Source of the DNA: Sepioteuthis lessoniana
Lineage: Eukaryota; Mollusca; Cephalopoda; Myopsida; Loliginidae
Length of the DNA: 64,000 nucleotides
Assembly (NCBI GenBank): GCA_963585895.1
Contig: CAUZXS010004362.1
Span: forward strand, 28,501 to 92,500
Direction: 5' to 3'
Position numbers and translations under genes: made by a program. This document shows, one piece after another, positions 1 through 11,674 of this stretch. Within the stretch, counting starts at the first letter, position 1. Each line of letters opens with the position of its first letter. The notes under the pieces are model-generated. The model had not been told where the DNA came from. It saw nothing but the letters and a program-made list of their open reading frames with translations, and made no database searches.

Positions 1-2
1 CC

Positions 3-739
3 TTTAATAACCCAAAACCCCCTTTAGAAATAAAAATAGGCTATACATGGTTAAAGTTGAGACATACATCCCAAATCCCAGAAGATGTCATAACTGCCAG
101 AAATATGGACACTTGAAGCAGCACTGCACAAGAAAACAAGTGTATGTCAAATGTGGAGAGCAGGAACCAAATCACATAGAGGAATCCTGCAAAAACAGTC
201 TAAACTGTAACAACTGCAAAGGGAATCATAGAGCAGACTCAAAGTACTGCAAAATCTGGGAAAGGGAAAAGGAAATTATCAAAATGAAAATCACCAAAAA
301 CATTACCTTCCCTGAAGCAAGAAGACTCGTAGAAAATCCCTTTAACAAATTAACTTTCTCTCAGGTAACCAGGACTCCCTCAAACCAAGTAGAAAACGAA
401 GCAAAAACACAAATAAAAACAACAAAAATAGAAGAAGAATTAACAAATTTAATAAACGACCTACATGAACTAATCAAAACCCTTAAAACCATTATACCCA
501 ATGTACAACTAACTCCAACTGACAAATCAAAAAACATCCCTTCAACCTCTAGCCAAAAAAATGAAACGCTAACTATCAAAAACAGAAACCGATCAACCTC
601 AAGAACCAGAGAAAAAGAAGAAAAACAAAAACCTACTCAACACACCCCTTCAAAAACCAAAAATAAATCCAGAAACATAGAAAGTATGGAAACCGAAATG
701 GACTCGACACCTAAAATCGAAAATACAAAAATTAAATAG
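3..739 (+). pseudogene. LINE ORF1 (gag-like, zinc-knuckle RNA-binding protein), partial and frameshifted
   Basis: The reading frame from 47 to 739 gives 230 residues. Near its start is a clear CCHC knuckle (Cys14, Cys17, His22, Cys27 of this segment). A second knuckle has lost its first cysteine (KCGEQEPNHIEESC), and a third reads CNNCKGNHRADSKYC. The rest is lysine-, threonine- and asparagine-rich and ends at a TAG at 737-739. Bases 3-45 continue the protein in another frame (FNNPKPPLEIKIGYT), so a one-base indel lies near 46 and the ORF extends left of the window. Such proteins coat the LINE RNA. It should not yield a full ORF1 product. Spacing to the endonuclease frame is about 38 bases. 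Confidence 0.8.
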
Positions 740-777
740 TACACCCTAAACCCAAGACACACACTGCATAAATAGTT

Positions 778-1428
778 ATGGCCAAATACCAAAATACCCA
801 CAAGATAATCCAATGGAACTGTCGTGGCTACAAGGCAAATTACAACGAACTCCAGCTGTTAATAACTGAACAAAATCCTACCATTATATGTCTCCAAGAA
901 ACATTCAAAAAAAGCAATGATAAAACAAACATGAAAAATTATGAGCAATATGACTATATACATGATACGGGACTAAGAGCTTCGGGTGGTGTATCAATCC
1001 TAATAAGGAAAAACATTCCCCAAAGCAAAATCAACATCAGCACCCCCCTACAAGCAGTAGCAATTTCAGCAACTTTACACAAAACCACCGCTATCTGCTC
1101 TATATACATTCCACCTCAAGATCCTATAAACGAAGAACAGCTAAATAACTTAATAAATCAACTCCCTAAGCCATATATATTGATGGGAGATTTCAATAGC
1201 CACAACATTTTGTGGGGAAGCAGGACAACGAGCAAAAGAGGTCAGACCCTTGAAAAAATCATTAATAACAACAACCTATGTCTCCACAATCGGAAAGCTC
1301 AAACCCACCTAAGCTCATCCTCAGGTACATTCTCTGCTATAGATCTAACACTCAGCGATCCAGCCACCTTTATAGAATATAACTGGAGGGTATATGAAGA
1401 TTCCTGCGGCAGTGACCACCCTAGATGA
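778..1428 (+). pseudogene. LINE ORF2 N-terminal part: APE-type endonuclease
   Basis: The 216-residue frame carries the exonuclease-endonuclease-phosphatase signature of LINE endonucleases: an N-terminal asparagine motif (IIQWNCRGY), the catalytic glutamate (IICLQET), GDFNSHN with the metal-binding Asp/Asn pair, SAIDLTLSD, and the terminal SDH. In an active LINE this domain nicks target DNA to start reverse transcription. It ends three codons after SDH, and the RT frame overlaps it in another register from 1394. An intact ORF2 has a long linker between these domains, so this is a deletion plus frameshift. The start at 778 is the first ATG; no other evidence supports it. Confidence 0.85.
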
Positions 1429-3802
1429 ACTCCAAAATTCATTATCCAAATCCAATAACTCAGCTGCTGGTCCAGATGAAATCCACTACACATTTCTTAA
1501 AGAATTACCTTCAATTTCCCAGAAATATCTCCTAAACATATATAACAATATCTGGATCTCAGGCAATATCCCTACTTTATGGAAGCAAGCTACAATCATC
1601 CCCATCCTCAAAAAACAAAAAGACCCAACAAATCCCACCAGCTATAGGCCCATAGCCCTAACTAGTTGTGCATGCAAAACTTTAGAAAGGATGATAAACC
1701 AAAGACTAATATGGTTTCTTGAATCAAATAAACTGCTCTCAAACCTACAAGCAGGCTTCAGAACAAAAAGAAGCACAATGGACCAGGTGGTTCATATAGA
1801 AACTCTAATCAGAGAAACATGCATAAAAAAGGAACACCTAGTGGCAGTCTTTTTTGATCTTGAAAAGGCCTATGACACAACGTGGCCATACGGAATTCTC
1901 AAAGACCTTAAAAACTTTGGGTTACAAGGTAGACTTCCCATCTTCATCCAAAACTTTCTTGAAGACCGATCTTTCAGGACACTGATTGGCAGCACATACT
2001 CTGATTCGAAGCCACAAGAGGTGGGAGTTCCTCAGGGCAGTATTTTATCAGTATCCCTATTTATAATAAAAATAAACAGCATAACATCCTGCCTCCCTCC
2101 AGAAATCAAAGGGTCATTATATGTAGATGACTTCCTCATCTGCTATAATTCAAAAAACATGACAACCATAGAAAGGAAAGTACAACAATGCATAAATAAA
2201 ATCGAAAAATGGACCACAGAAAATGGATTTACAATTTCAAATAGTAAAACAAAATGTGTACACTTCTGTCAAATCCACAAGATGCACAACCACCCTAAAC
2301 TTACATTAAATAACACTGAAATACCCATAACAGATGAACATAAATTCCTTGGCATTATCTTTGACTCTAAATTATCCTTTATCCCACATATAAAAAAGCT
2401 AAGAATAAAATGCAATCAAGCCATGCAACTATTGAGAGCCATAGCCCACACAGACTGGGTTGCTGATAGAAAGACACTTATCAAGCTATATAGATCTCTA
2501 ATAAGATCAAAACTTGACTATGGCTGCTTCATATACGGAGCAGCCAGAAAATCCTACTTACAACGACTGGAAACAATACAGCACCAAGGACTTCGCCTTA
2601 CTTTAGGAGCCTTTAATACTTCCCCAAAGGAAAGTCTATACATAGAAGCAAACGAACCCCCTCTCTATTTAAGAAGACAAAAATTAGCACTACAGTACTA
2701 CATCAAACTCATCTCCTGTCCACAAAATCCTGCTTATGACTATACCGCCAAAACAAAATATGAAAACCTGTATCAAAATAACCAAAAAAAAATCAGACCT
2801 TTTAGCTTAAGAATAAGTGACCTCCTCAACGAAATCAAAATCAACACTAAAATAGTACACCATACCATACTCTCCAAAACGGCACCATGGACCATAAGGC
2901 AACCAACTATAAACTTAGAACTGGCTAAGTTACCCAAAATAAAAACACACCCCATCACTTATCAAGAGAAACTCATAAAAATACAAAATAAGTTCCCAGA
3001 TCACTATCACATCTATACAGACGGATCCAAACAAGGAAAAAAAGTAGGCTGTGCTGCTATTTCTAAAAAAAAAGAAACCCTAAAACGCCTACCTAATGAA
3101 GCTTCAATTTACAGTGCAGAAACCACAGCCATTGATCTAGCTATGAATATCATAGCAGATCATAAAGCTTCCAAATTTATCATATACACAGACTCCAAAT
3201 CAGTCCTGCTAGCACTACAGAACAGAGATACATCATCCCCCTTGATTACAAAGCTCTTAAACAAACTAAACTCCCTCTCTAAAAATAATAGCATCATATT
3301 CACCTGGATACCAAGTCACATTGGCATCCAAGGAAATGAAAAAGCAGACAAAGCTGCAAAAAAAGCTCTTCAAATTGATATGTGCAAATCAAAAATCCCA
3401 TATACAGATCTAAAACCAACCATAAAGAAATTTATATCAGACAAATGGCAGAAATCATGGGACAATCAGACCCAAAACAAACTCCATGAAATACAAGAAG
3501 CTATCGGAGAGTGGCCAACAGGCTACAGAAGTAACAGAAGAGAAGAAGTAATACTTGCCAGATTGCGTATTGGGCACACCCACATTACTCATTCACACCT
3601 GTTAAAAGGGGAGGATGCCCCAGTGTGCCCATCATGCAAAGTACAACTCACAACCAAACATATCCTTCTAAATTGTAACAACCTTAAACATATCCGCACT
3701 AAATACTATCAAGCAAGAAACCTGAGGGACATCTTTAAGAATACAAACCCTGAAAACATTTTTAATTTTCTAAAAAAAAGCAACTTTTTCAGTAAGATAT
3801 AA
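1394..3802 (+). pseudogene. LINE ORF2 C-terminal part: reverse transcriptase + RNase H + zinc finger
   Basis: A long open frame (about 800 codons, stop at 3800-3802). RT motifs in order: SAAGPDEIHY, the finger motif ending SYRPIALTS, AGFRTKRSTMDQ, FFDLEKAYDTTW, GVPQGSILS, and the catalytic YVDD at 2120-2131. RNase H follows, with YTDGS (3014-3028), the glutamate in SAETTAID, YTDSKS (near 3185-3200) and GNEKADKAAKKA. Last is a CPSC...H...C finger. All catalytic residues looked for are present and there is no internal stop, so this part is younger-looking than ORF1. It is cut off from its endonuclease by the deletion near 1425. The first ATG of the frame is an artefact of the deletion, not a real start. 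Confidence 0.9.
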
Positions 3803-3921
3803 CCAAACATCTCTATAGAACCGCTATTTTAATGACTGAAATTAAAAATAACCTTTTTGGCATTAAATGACCCACAGGGGTTGATATGCCGTTAAACAAA
3901 ACTCAAACTCAAACTTAAAAA
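3803..3921 (+). other. 3' UTR and tail of the I-type LINE
   Basis: Short non-coding end after the ORF2 stop. The motif GGCATTAAATGACC followed by GTTGATATGCC and GTTAAACAAAACTCAAACTC (about 3859-3915) recurs as the 3' end of several SINE-like repeats in this window, for example at 11241-11285, 13249-13297, 39572-39625 and, reversed, 4562-4620. It then runs into an A-tract at 3918-3928 that joins the RTE fragment. Confidence 0.75.
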
Positions 3922-4310
3922 AAAAAAGGAGAAAAAGCTAGATGGGAACTACACAAGAATGCTATACACAGTTTTGAACAAATCCTGGACTCAACATCCC
4001 ACAAAATAGCAGCTGTACGGCCACTTATCTTCTATCTTAAAAACCATCCAAGTATGACGAACAAGATATGAAGGATATTGCTGGAGAAGCAAAGATGAAC
4101 TTATAAGTGACGTTCTTCTATGAACCCCTACACATGGACATGCTAGTGTTGGCCAACCAGCAAGAACTTACTTGCATCAGCTCTGTGCAGACACTGAATG
4201 TAGTTTGGAGATTCTGTTGAGAGCGACAAATGATAGGGGTGGGTGGAGAGAGAGAGAAATAGGGAAATCCATGCTGTCAGCATGATTTGATGATGTAGAC
4301 TCTTATCTTG
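3922..4310 (+). mobile_element. RTE-type LINE, 3'-terminal fragment
   Basis: The stretch is clearly alignable by eye with the end of the RTE copy at 9389-9745: GAGAAAAAGCT..GATGG, ACTACACAAGAATGCT, AACAA.TCCTGGA, CTGCTGGAGAAGCAAAGATGA, and the final GATTTGATGATG. It represents the last ~120 codons of the RT ORF plus the trinucleotide tail, decayed beyond coding capacity. Its 5' limit coincides with the 3' A-tract of the I-type LINE, consistent with insertion of that LINE here. Confidence 0.8.
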
Positions 4311-4555
4311 ATGGTGAATGTAAGTATTATATTTCTCTAAAATTCTTTTGTATATTACTCCAGCGGAATATTTTGGACAAGTATCCAAATTCTTGACACC
4401 TTTGGTTAAAAATTGTCAAACCATATATGCGTTCTCTACTTATATGCAATACCTTCCGTAGGATACTGCTCATAAGAGCTTATGAGCAATACTTAAATAA
4501 TAAATACTGTTCATAAGTATTTGAACATGAAAATCTGGGGTTTTTTTTATTGACT
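4311..4555. other. No feature seen
   Basis: AT-rich sequence between two repeat elements. A short near-repeat of CATAAG.A.TATGAGCAATACTTAAATAATAAATACTG is visible around 4470-4525, but nothing else can be named. Confidence 0.5.
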
Positions 4556-5010
4556 AACATTATGGGGTTTGTTTGTTTGGGTTTTATGGCATATCAACCT
4601 TTTATAGGTTATTCAAGGCCAAATCCATTTTTATACAAATAAACTTCTATTTCAAACAATTCAGTTTAGCATAAGTACACAGTTTAATTGTTAAAATCAT
4701 TTCTATTTCAAGCTATTCAGTTTTATTTCAAACAATTTAGTTTAGTATAAGTAAAGTTTGTTGCTTACACACAGTTAAATGTCAAAACTGTTCTATTTCA
4801 AAGAATTCAGTTTAGTATAAGTAGAATTTCAATGTCAAAAACAGTTCTATTTCAAACAGTTCATTCTAGCATGCAAAATCTTTTCCATTTCAAACAATTC
4901 AGTTTAGCCTAAGTGCGCAGTTTAAATGTCAGAACAGTTCTATTTCAAGCAATTCAGTTTAGCATAAGTAAGTAGTTTGAATATCAAAACAGTTGCATTT
5001 TAAACTATGG
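4556..5010 (-). repeat. Dispersed repeat 'family D', reverse orientation, with internal tandem array
   Basis: Read on the minus strand, this element ends with a LINE-like tail (GGTTGATATGCCATAAAACC, then CAAAC repeats; 4562-4620 on the plus strand). The body, about 4640-5007, is a degenerate tandem array of seven copies anchored on TTCTATTTCAAACAATTCAG and spaced roughly 40-70 bp. The same tandem motif and tail occur on the plus strand at 13090-13300, where a distinct head sequence is also present. The head is absent here, so this copy is truncated at its 5' end. No coding capacity. Confidence 0.75.
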
Positions 5011-5465
5011 ATTGCATTTTTGAAATTTACCAGCTGTGACAATCAGTTTTTAGTAGGGTGTATTCCAATTGCTGCTGTAGTTGTTCATTTGAACCTGAAA
5101 TCATAAAAAATTGGTCAGTCATCTCATAAGATGTATATTAATAACATACTGAATTTTCAAGAGTCTACAACAATTTTAAATGCCTGTACAAAAAAGTCTG
5201 GAAACTTATTGAATGTACCACATATATAGTCATGTTATTGTGTTTTATATGTAAGTAGATGGGTTATTATTCTTTTGGTATAGCCTATCACACATATTTG
5301 ATCACCCTAAACTCTTTATTATAATTTTCCAATATAATCACTCAACAAATACTATCAATTTAAAAAAAAATGTATTTTATTTCTTAGTTGTGACTTGAAT
5401 TTCTATTTCCTTGTTTTAACCTTTGGATTATTGTTAATCTTGGTGATTGAATTTTATCTTCACAG

Positions 5466-5561
5466 ATTTGAACATCATGTATCAAACAGCCATCAGAAAT
5501 GTGGGCTTTGAAAATGATTCTCATCTTCAGAAATTCCACCTAACTTGTAAGCCAGACATGG
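5466..5561 (+). CDS. TUBGCP4: TUBGCP4 exon (first in window)
   Basis: Acceptor TTCACAG at 5459-5465 and donor GTGAGT at 5562. The exon starts with two bases of a split codon and ends with one base. It reads LNIMYQTAIRNVGFEND then SHLQKFHLTCKPDM, matching the stretch of GCP4 just before the variable loop that precedes the conserved LGLSYKV motif. No better frame exists. No upstream TUBGCP4 exon is recognisable in 1-5460, which is filled by LINE and repeat DNA. Confidence 0.85.
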
Positions 5562-6245
5562 GTGAGTTGTAATTTTCTTGAAGAAATAAAAATACAAGGG
5601 TTATTTAATAGATAAAGTGAATTTTGCCTAAGGAGTTGGCAATAGGAAGCACTGTTTACAGTTGCACCTTCTTCAAGGAAATCAATGGTAATGAAATATT
5701 TCATGTCCCAGGAGACAATCAGCATGAACTGACTGCTGTGCTTAGGACGTTTTCTTTACCAGAGAGTCAGTGCATTTCCATTCCATGGACTTTCTTTTCG
5801 ACTTGGCTTCATAGTTGCAAACCTATACACAGCTCATTTGTAAAGATTTTTTTGACTAAAACATACTTCTCTATTCATTTCATACATTTGTCTGTAAAAT
5901 TCACATGGTTTGCGCTTTGCAGCCATGAAAAATTTGATGACGGACCTCTGTTCAAGCTTGGAGCACTCTGCTTGATTTGATGCCATTTTTGAATTGTTTC
6001 GAAAGAAATATTTTTATGAGATTAAAATAATTTTTACTTTAAACCAATTTCAAACAAAAAATTCTGAAAAAATTTATTTCATTTAATGATCCTTGTACAT
6101 CTTATCTACTTGTTCATTAGAGGAAATAAAAAGAACAGTCCTGATTTTGATTTTCTTCTAAGAACAACAAAAAGCATTATCTAGGACTTTATAACCATTT
6201 ACTGAGGATTAATACTCACTATATTGATATATGGTAATACAGTAA

Positions 6246-6283
<38 letters not shown>

Positions 6284-9200
6284 ACTGACTCTACCAGGAA
6301 ATATTGTACTACCTGCTGGATGGCAGAAGAAGAAGAAATGGTAAGAAACAACAATAGAATTAACAAATGGGGTAAAATCTATATAGAGAAATGTAGAAGA
6401 GGGTTCTTTTTCCTTATGATAGTTCAAAGGGCTTTTGAAGAAGCTAAATTGTTGAATGTCTGTTCTACAATAGTTGAGATCTTGGTAAGTGTTCAAGAAT
6501 AACTTGTTATGTGCTGTCTTTTATGTGTGTGTGAGGTTAAGTGGCTTGATATCAAATAGATATGTTCTTAGTGTGTTATTTGTACTTGGCCATTGAATTG
6601 AATGAGGAAACTACTGCTTGTAGAAGATGCATATGAACTGTAAGAAGAATGAGAATTACTCAGCAGTGTTATTTATGTTTTTGATGGAATCAAGAAAAAC
6701 TGTACACACTCAGTTTGTAGTGTTTTCTGATTGGCCAAAAAAAAAGGCTCACTGCTTATCCACCAATCAGACAGTGACCTTCAATGGCCTATAGGTTGTT
6801 CTATTTTTGACCTTGATGAAGTGTTTATGAATCATATTGAGATTTAACTTTGAGTGTCACTGTAGTAATGGCTCGTTAACCATTATGTCAGTCATCTTGG
6901 AAATCTTATTTTGATATGTTGAACTGATTTTTTTCAAGTTTTTTTTCGTATTTTGAATGTCTTTAATCTTTTACAATTTTGTAATTTTTTTTCATGATTT
7001 TCTGAAAAGTATTTATTAAACTCAATGTCATATCATTTTCTATTTATAGAAATTAAAATCAGTCAAAAAATGAATTTTATTGAGAGATAAAACATTAAAA
7101 GACTTGAAAAGAAATGTTGCTTAACCTAAGAAAAGAGAAAATCTTAAATTTTGTAAAATTTTTACATCTTGTTTTAGTTTTTAGATTTATAAGATTCTAA
7201 AAAAATGTTGGTTTATAAACTTGTAAAATTTTTAGAAGGCTGTTTTTGTTTAAAAAGAACTCATTGCAGCTAAAATTGAACTTTCTAATCAAAAGGAATT
7301 TACACCTGGAGTTATCGCATTTAGTTAGATATTCAAACATAGAAATGGGATTGTTATCAAAATGAGCATGAATGCAGACCACGCCTTATTAATTCTAAGT
7401 TGCAAATTGAACTGAAAATTGCTTTATTCTCTCAGAGCATTTTAACAATCTTGCTATGCTGTCATTTTTATTAAAAAAAAGAGATATTTCTGAAAAAAAC
7501 TGCCTTTTATTTTTTGGATGATTCTTTTTATCTTCAACTCCTGATTATTTATTAAAGTTTTTTTTTATTAATAAGTAAAAGAAATGTTGAATTGATCAAC
7601 AGTTGTGAATATCTGGAAAGTATTATTACTGATCAATTAAGACTTCTTTAATATTGATCAATTTTATATATATATATGTGTGTTGTAGATGAGGGTGTTT
7701 ATAAAAGATGAGAGAGGCTGTAGTAGTGTGTTCAAAATTACTCCTTTCAGTTGGTATTACAACCTTGTGCCAGACTAGTTATTGCACACATAATTATATA
7801 GAGAACTGTCAGTGGTTTTTGTCTGAAGGTTTTTAGATAAGTTATGTAATTGTTGGTTCATTCAGATTAATATGTTCACCTTTGTTGTTTTTATTCTACA
7901 ATTCTTTTAGAGCCAAATGAGCTGCCTCCAAATGCAATTGGAAGAACCCAACCAATACCAATGCCCTGAAACTTAAAAAGGCACAAAATGAATTAGCTAA
8001 CATATATCTAAAAGAACAAACAGAATACATACAAAACCAGATTGATAAGATTAGAGACTTGGTTGAAGATAGACAATCTAAGATAGCATGGCGAAAGGTA
8101 AATAAAGTGAGCAGAAGGCAGAGCACTGCAAAAGCTAAACTGAAAGCTTCCAGCCAACAAGAACGAATACAACTATGGAAACAATATTTTGAGAATTTAC
8201 TCGGAAATCCTTCGAAATTTACACTTGAACCAATCACGAGAATTTTTAGTAAACAATTAGACATCAAACTAAGACAGTTTATGGAAGAAGAACTTGACTC
8301 GGTACTAAGAAGAATTAGAAATAGAAAAGCAGCAGGGCTCGATGAAATACCCTCAGAAGTATGGAAGACCAGACAATTTGACAACATACTGCTCCAATAC
8401 TGTAATGCCTTATATAATCAAAACCCTATAGACAGATGGACAAAGGGATACATTCTCCCCTTCCCTAAAAAAGGCAACCTTGGATTAGCCAAGAACTACC
8501 GAGGTATAATCCTTACATCCATAGCAGCCAAGATATACAATGCTCTACTATGCAACTGCATAGAACCTAAAATTGAGAACATACTTAGGAAGAACCAAAA
8601 TGGAGGAATAGATTCATGAGGTCACAAATTTTGACTATCTGTCGAATTCTAGAAGGTGTATGCTCAAAAAACCTAGAAGCAACCATATTATTTGTCGACT
8701 TTACTAAGGCCTTTGACTCGATTCACAGAGGAAAGGTGGAGCAAATTCTACTCGCCTACGGCTTACCAAAAGAAACCATCGCAGCCATAATGATGCTATA
8801 TAGAAACACAAAAGTAAAAGTCCGTTCTTCGGATGGAGACACAGACTACTTCGACATTGTAGCAGGTGTACTGCAAGGAGACTCATTAGCCCCATACCTC
8901 TTTATCATCTGTCTAGACTACATGCTTAGAACATCTATTGATAAAATCAAAGAAAATGGTTTCAAGCTGACAAAGGAAAGAAGCAGAAGGTACCCCGCAC
9001 AATTATCGACGCGGACTATGCCGATGACATAGCGCTTCTGGCAAATGAACCCGCCCTGCTACATAGTCTGGAATGAGCCACTGCAGGCATAGGCCTCCAT
9101 GTCAATGCACACAAAACAGAATATATGTGCCTTAATCGAAGAGACGACATCTCCACACTGAATGGTAGTTCTCTGAAATTAGTAAACAAGTTCACCTACC

Positions 9201-11610
9201 TAGGAAGCAGTGTCTCATCAACTGAGACTGACATCAACATGTGACTAGCAAAGACATGGACAGCTATTGATAGGCTATCAGCCATATGAAAGTCAGACCT
9301 GACTGATAAAATAAAATGCAGTTTCTTCCAAGCAGTGGTCGTGTCGATACTGCTGTATGGATGCACTACATGGACGCTAACTAAACATATGGAGAAAAAG
9401 CTTGATGGCAACTACACAAGAATGCTGCAAGCAATATTGAACAAGTCCTGGAGGCAATACCCAACAAAGCAGCAGCTGTATGGCCACCTACCACCCATCA
9501 TGAAAACTATCAAAGTTAGACAAACCAGACATGTGGGACACTGCTGGAGAAGTAAGGATGAACACATAAGTGATACACTCCTGTGGACCCCTTCACATAA
9601 ACGAGCAAAAGCAGGACGACTAGCTAGAACCTACATACAGCAGCTCTGTGCTGATACGGGATGTAGCTCTGAAGACCTGGATGTTAGAGAAGGGTGGCGA
9701 GAGAGGGTCAGGAATATCCGTGCTGATGGCGCAACATCATGATGATGATGAATTGTTGATAAATTAATTTAAAATCAAATCATTTCATTTCAATGATAAA
9801 TATGACTGTTTTCTCATAATTTGTATATTAACCAATTTTTATTTATGTTACAGCAAAAACGGCCCACAGAATTAGAGAATAAAGCAATTTCCAGTCCAAT
9901 AAGAGCGTGGTGTCAGTGTTTGCACTCATCCCAATCGTTATGATTTCTCAATAGAGATAACTATTAAAGACTAATTATAATATATGTATTTACCCAACTA
10001 TTACGCTATGAGTAGGATGTGACACAAGGTCAGTTTTTAAGTGGAGTATAGCTGGTTTGAATTTAGCTTTTTTCTTTCTAGACTGGTTGCCTTACTAAGG
10101 TTAAAGAACCAGTCTGTCCTACTATTTACCCATAGTTGGGGGTCAGGGAAGAACAGAGGGATTCAATTAGTCAAGAGCATTAGTGTAAAATAAAATGTCA
10201 ACAACCTTGTCCTGGATTTGAAATTGGGTTGCTGATTTCATTTCCTACAATAATAACTGTTACACTAATTATAATGAACTTATTTATTTATTTATTTGCA
10301 TTTATGGTTTTTGGCTTATATATAGATTTATAAAGACGTTCTTTAATTGGTGCATTCCAAGCTATTGGCCTAATGAGTAGAGTGTTTGCCAATGGTTTGG
10401 GAGACCAGGGTTCAATCCCAGGTCAAGTCATACTAAAGATTCAAAAAATGGTACTTGATGTCACTTTGCTTAACACTCAGCATTATAAGGTAAGGATCAA
10501 GGGTAAAGTGGAGTAATTCAGGGAATGGAGTAGCACTCTCCCCTGCACCTCGGTGTAGTAGCTATTGAAAAGGGAACCTTCGGGTTACCCTCGACTACAG
10601 TCACCAACTTTTCTACTTTTTACTTTCATAGTCATCTTTTCAATGTAAGCTTTGAATTAACATTTTATACAAAATATTTTTGACAGGAAATAAAACACTC
10701 TAAATTTGGAGATTGTTGAAGATTTTACATTAACAAATTGAAATTGTACAGCCCTTTTTTTTCTTGCTTTTGATTGACTGAAAAAAATAGGATGTAACTT
10801 GACATTGAGCTGAATGGCTGGTAAAGTAGACCATGAATGAATTTTAAAAGTTGTTTTTTGTTTTGTTTTTCTCCAGATCCATCTAGTGAAGATAATGTAT
10901 TTAGTGGGACAATCCTCAATTGCTTAGGACTGAGTTATAAAGTTGTGTGGCCTTTACATATGTTCTTCACACCAGCTGTTTTGGAAAAGTAAGTCTTTTT
11001 TTTTTTTCATTCTCTTTGTTAATTTATGTACAATACATATCATTATGGTGGGAGTCTTCATGGTGTAGTGGTTAACATACTGGACTGCAACATTATAGTG
11101 AGTGAGTTCAAACTCCAGTCATGCTGTTGTGTTCACTTTCAGACTAATGGCCCTTTGGGAAAGATACAAACTCTCTAATCCTCTAAGCGATTAAATAGCA
11201 GTTAAATAGTACAACAACTGTTCTTTTACAATGATAATTTTGGCATTAAATAACTCATGAAAGTTGATGTGCCATTAAACAAAGAAACTGATACCATAAT
11301 ATTGTAGTACTCGAGTTTGGAGGAATCAACTAATTACACAATACAACATATGACAAACTTAAAGAGACTTAAATGAATAGAATTAAAAAGAAATGTAATA
11401 AAAAGAATCCATTCATTTGAGGTCACTAAAAAGAGCAGATTTTATGAGAGGGAAAATATAGAGACTTGGTCTATTCTCTGTCTTTACAATCTATATTTCC
11501 GGGGAGCTCTTATATAAGGAAAGCATATTCCAATTTATTCAAATTTCTCAACCTGCTAACAGAAAACCTTGGTTTCCATGACAACTACCTTAATGCACTC
11601 CAATGACAGA

Positions 11611-11674
<64 letters not shown>

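Larger units (their letters stand above)
1..3921 (+). mobile_element. I-type non-LTR retrotransposon (LINE), 5'-incomplete in window, internally deleted
   Basis: A LINE whose parts appear in order: gag-like ORF1 with CCHC knuckles, APE-type endonuclease, reverse transcriptase, RNase H, a C-terminal cysteine/histidine finger, and a short 3' UTR ending in a CAAACT-repeat/A-rich tail. An RNase H after the RT, together with a zinc-knuckle ORF1, is typical of the I group of LINEs rather than RTE or CR1. The copy is not intact: ORF1 is frameshifted near position 46, and the linker between endonuclease and RT is lost with a frame change near 1425. Its 3' end abuts a fragment of an RTE LINE at 3922, so it probably inserted into an older RTE copy. 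The left end is outside the window. Group assignment is from motif reading, not a tree. Confidence 0.88.

Noticed and set aside
1..5460. Possible further upstream TUBGCP4 exons
   Set aside because: Searched by eye for GCP4-like sequence before 5466 and found only LINE, repeat and AT-rich DNA. The upstream exons are outside the window.
5624..5980. 118-codon plus-strand ORF just after a TUBGCP4 exon
   Set aside because: Intronic, low-complexity hydrophobic/aromatic composition, no domain, no splice context. Consistent with chance.
6224..6502. Arg/Glu-rich ORF on the plus strand and Ser/Leu-rich ORF on the minus strand
   Set aside because: Both are products of the (GA)n microsatellite.
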